Assembly (NCBI GenBank): GCA_964632435.1
Contig: CAZWEJ010000020.1
Span: 1-7,667 of the forward strand
Length of the DNA: 7,667 nt
Origin: CAZWEJ01 sp964632435
GTDB lineage: Bacteria; Patescibacteriota; Saccharimonadia; UBA4664; SCTI01
Direction of reading: 5' to 3'
The notes beneath the pieces were generated by a model that was given only the letters and a program-made list of their open reading frames with translations, searched no databases and was not told where the DNA came from. This document shows positions 6,977 to 7,667 of this stretch, in pieces (position 1 is the stretch's first letter; the number at the start of each line of letters is the position of its first letter). A program made the position numbers and the translations under genes.

Positions 6977-7666
6977 ATGACACCAAGGCAGCAATATATA
7001 CTTAGCGAAATTATTGAATGTTACTCCAAGACGGCTGAGCCGATTGGGTCGCATCAGCTTACTAAGAAGCTTGAGGTCTCCTCGGCTACTATTCGCGCCG
7101 AAATGGCAGAGCTTGAGCGCCTAGGTTACATTTATCAGCCACACACATCTGCCGGTCGTGTTCCAACAGATCGAGGTTATAGGCTTTATGTAAACAACAT
7201 CAAGGAAATTCAAGCCGATGCGCGCATGAGCCAAGCATTGGCTAGGCGCGTTGCAAGTGCTGGCGAGGCCGACAAAGCCATCAAGTATGCAACGGAAAGT
7301 TTGTCGGAGATTACTCAAAATATGGGTCTTGCGACGCTTTCGGATGGACTATATTTCTCGGGAATGCGTAAACTGTTTGGTCAGCCAGAGTTTATGGGTC
7401 AAAAGGCTCTTGAGGTAGCAAGACTACTCGATAGTCTTGATGAGTGGCTACTAGAAGCTTCTCCCAACAAGCCAGTTAGCGTCTATATTGGCCACGAGAA
7501 TCCAATTGGTAAAGAGAGCGGTGCATCGCTAATAATCGCCAAGTTCGCATCACCATATAGCGACAACAGTTACATTGGGGTGCTTGGTTCAACCAGACAG
7601 AATTATGCGCGCACAATCGGATTAGTAAATTATGCAGGAAGATATCTTGAGGAGGCATTAACGTGA
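6977..7666 (+). CDS. hrcA: Heat-inducible transcription repressor HrcA, short form
   Basis: Repressor that binds CIRCE and controls chaperone genes; in known systems GroEL keeps it active. The N-terminal winged helix (residues 1-70) is clear: RQQYILSEIIECY, then EPIGSHQLTKKLEVSSATIRAEM and the wing YQPHTSAGRVPTDRGYRLYV. Later LYFSGMRKLFGQPEF (125-139) matches the family's dimer-side motif with its conserved QPEF, and the end GVLGSTRQNYARTIGLVNYAG (201-221) matches the conserved GPTRMDYSR region. Both ends are therefore present. The protein has only 229 residues against about 340 for B. subtilis HrcA, so roughly 110 residues are missing from the middle, where the inserted dimerisation domain and part of the GAF-like domain lie. 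There is no frameshift. ATG at 6977 follows AAAGGAA by six bases. TGA at 7664-7666 overlaps a GTG start of the next gene. Confidence 0.95.
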   Translation: MTPRQQYILSEIIECYSKTAEPIGSHQLTKKLEVSSATIRAEMAELERLGYIYQPHTSAGRVPTDRGYRLYVNNIKEIQADARMSQALARRVASAGEADKAIKYATESLSEITQNMGLATLSDGLYFSGMRKLFGQPEFMGQKALEVARLLDSLDEWLLEASPNKPVSVYIGHENPIGKESGASLIIAKFASPYSDNSYIGVLGSTRQNYARTIGLVNYAGRYLEEALT

Positions 7667-7667
7667 G
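7650..7667 (+). other. Ribosome binding site and probable GTG start of the next gene, cut by window edge
   Basis: AGGAGG (7650-7655) is a perfect Shine-Dalgarno sequence seven bases before GTG (7663-7665), which overlaps the hrcA stop TGA (7664-7666) as GTGA. This is the usual sign of translational coupling. Only five bases of the gene are in the window. In heat-shock operons of this kind the next gene is often grpE or dnaK, but its identity here is a guess from context. Confidence 0.6.

Noticed and set aside
6922..7005. Possible 27-codon leader peptide starting ATG at 6922 and overlapping the start of hrcA
   Set aside because: The ATG lies immediately after the -10 box, upstream of the expected transcript start near 6927, and has no ribosome binding site, so it should not be in the mRNA.

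Overview
The window looks like a stretch of core chromosome from a small-genome bacterium of the Patescibacteria/CPR type, most probably Candidatus Saccharibacteria (TM7). This placement is inferred from compact gene spacing, a moderate GC content, reduced versions of several families (a short HrcA, a CCC1/VIT1 protein without its loop domain) and the general character of the proteins. It has not been checked by any search. TAA, TAG and TGA all close genes here and no gene needs TGA read as a sense codon, so the Gracilibacteria/Absconditabacteria UGA-glycine code does not apply. I see no mobile element, phage gene, CRISPR array, tRNA or rRNA.

Layout. Bases 1-1784 hold the membrane protease gene ftsH, cut at its 5' end by the window edge. 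Next, on the same strand, come a 130-residue protein with features of the SpoIIAA-like (STAS/SEC14) family, the lipid II flippase murJ, a SemiSWEET sugar transporter, and lepA (elongation factor 4). lepA meets a minus-strand pair tail to tail with no base between the two stop codons. That pair is bcp (peroxiredoxin) followed by a CCC1/VIT1-like iron/manganese transporter gene, and the two overlap by 65 bases. A 132-base divergent intergenic region separates bcp from hrcA on the plus strand. It carries a near-perfect CIRCE operator fused to a good sigma-70-type promoter. hrcA runs to the window edge, where its stop codon overlaps a GTG start preceded by a perfect AGGAGG, so another gene (probably a heat-shock gene such as grpE or dnaK) follows.

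The most interesting pattern is in how translation starts. Four genes that appear to begin transcription units (the SpoIIAA-like gene, murJ, lepA, bcp) have a -10-like box whose last base lies only 6-8 bases before the start codon, and no Shine-Dalgarno sequence. Their mRNAs are therefore predicted to be leaderless. Genes that lie inside an operon, or have a real 5' leader (SemiSWEET, the CCC1/VIT1 gene, hrcA and the gene after it), have a clear Shine-Dalgarno sequence at normal spacing. The window thus suggests a two-mode start system: leaderless for first genes and Shine-Dalgarno for downstream genes.

Functionally the region is envelope and proteostasis housekeeping: membrane proteolysis (FtsH), cell-wall precursor export (MurJ) with a sugar transporter, ribosome function (LepA), peroxide and metal handling (Bcp with CCC1/VIT1), and heat-shock control (HrcA/CIRCE). 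I see no clearly new multi-gene system. The points worth follow-up are the initiation pattern, the inverted repeats lying on two promoters, the CIRCE site shared with the bcp promoter region, the shortened HrcA, and the altered MurJ residues.
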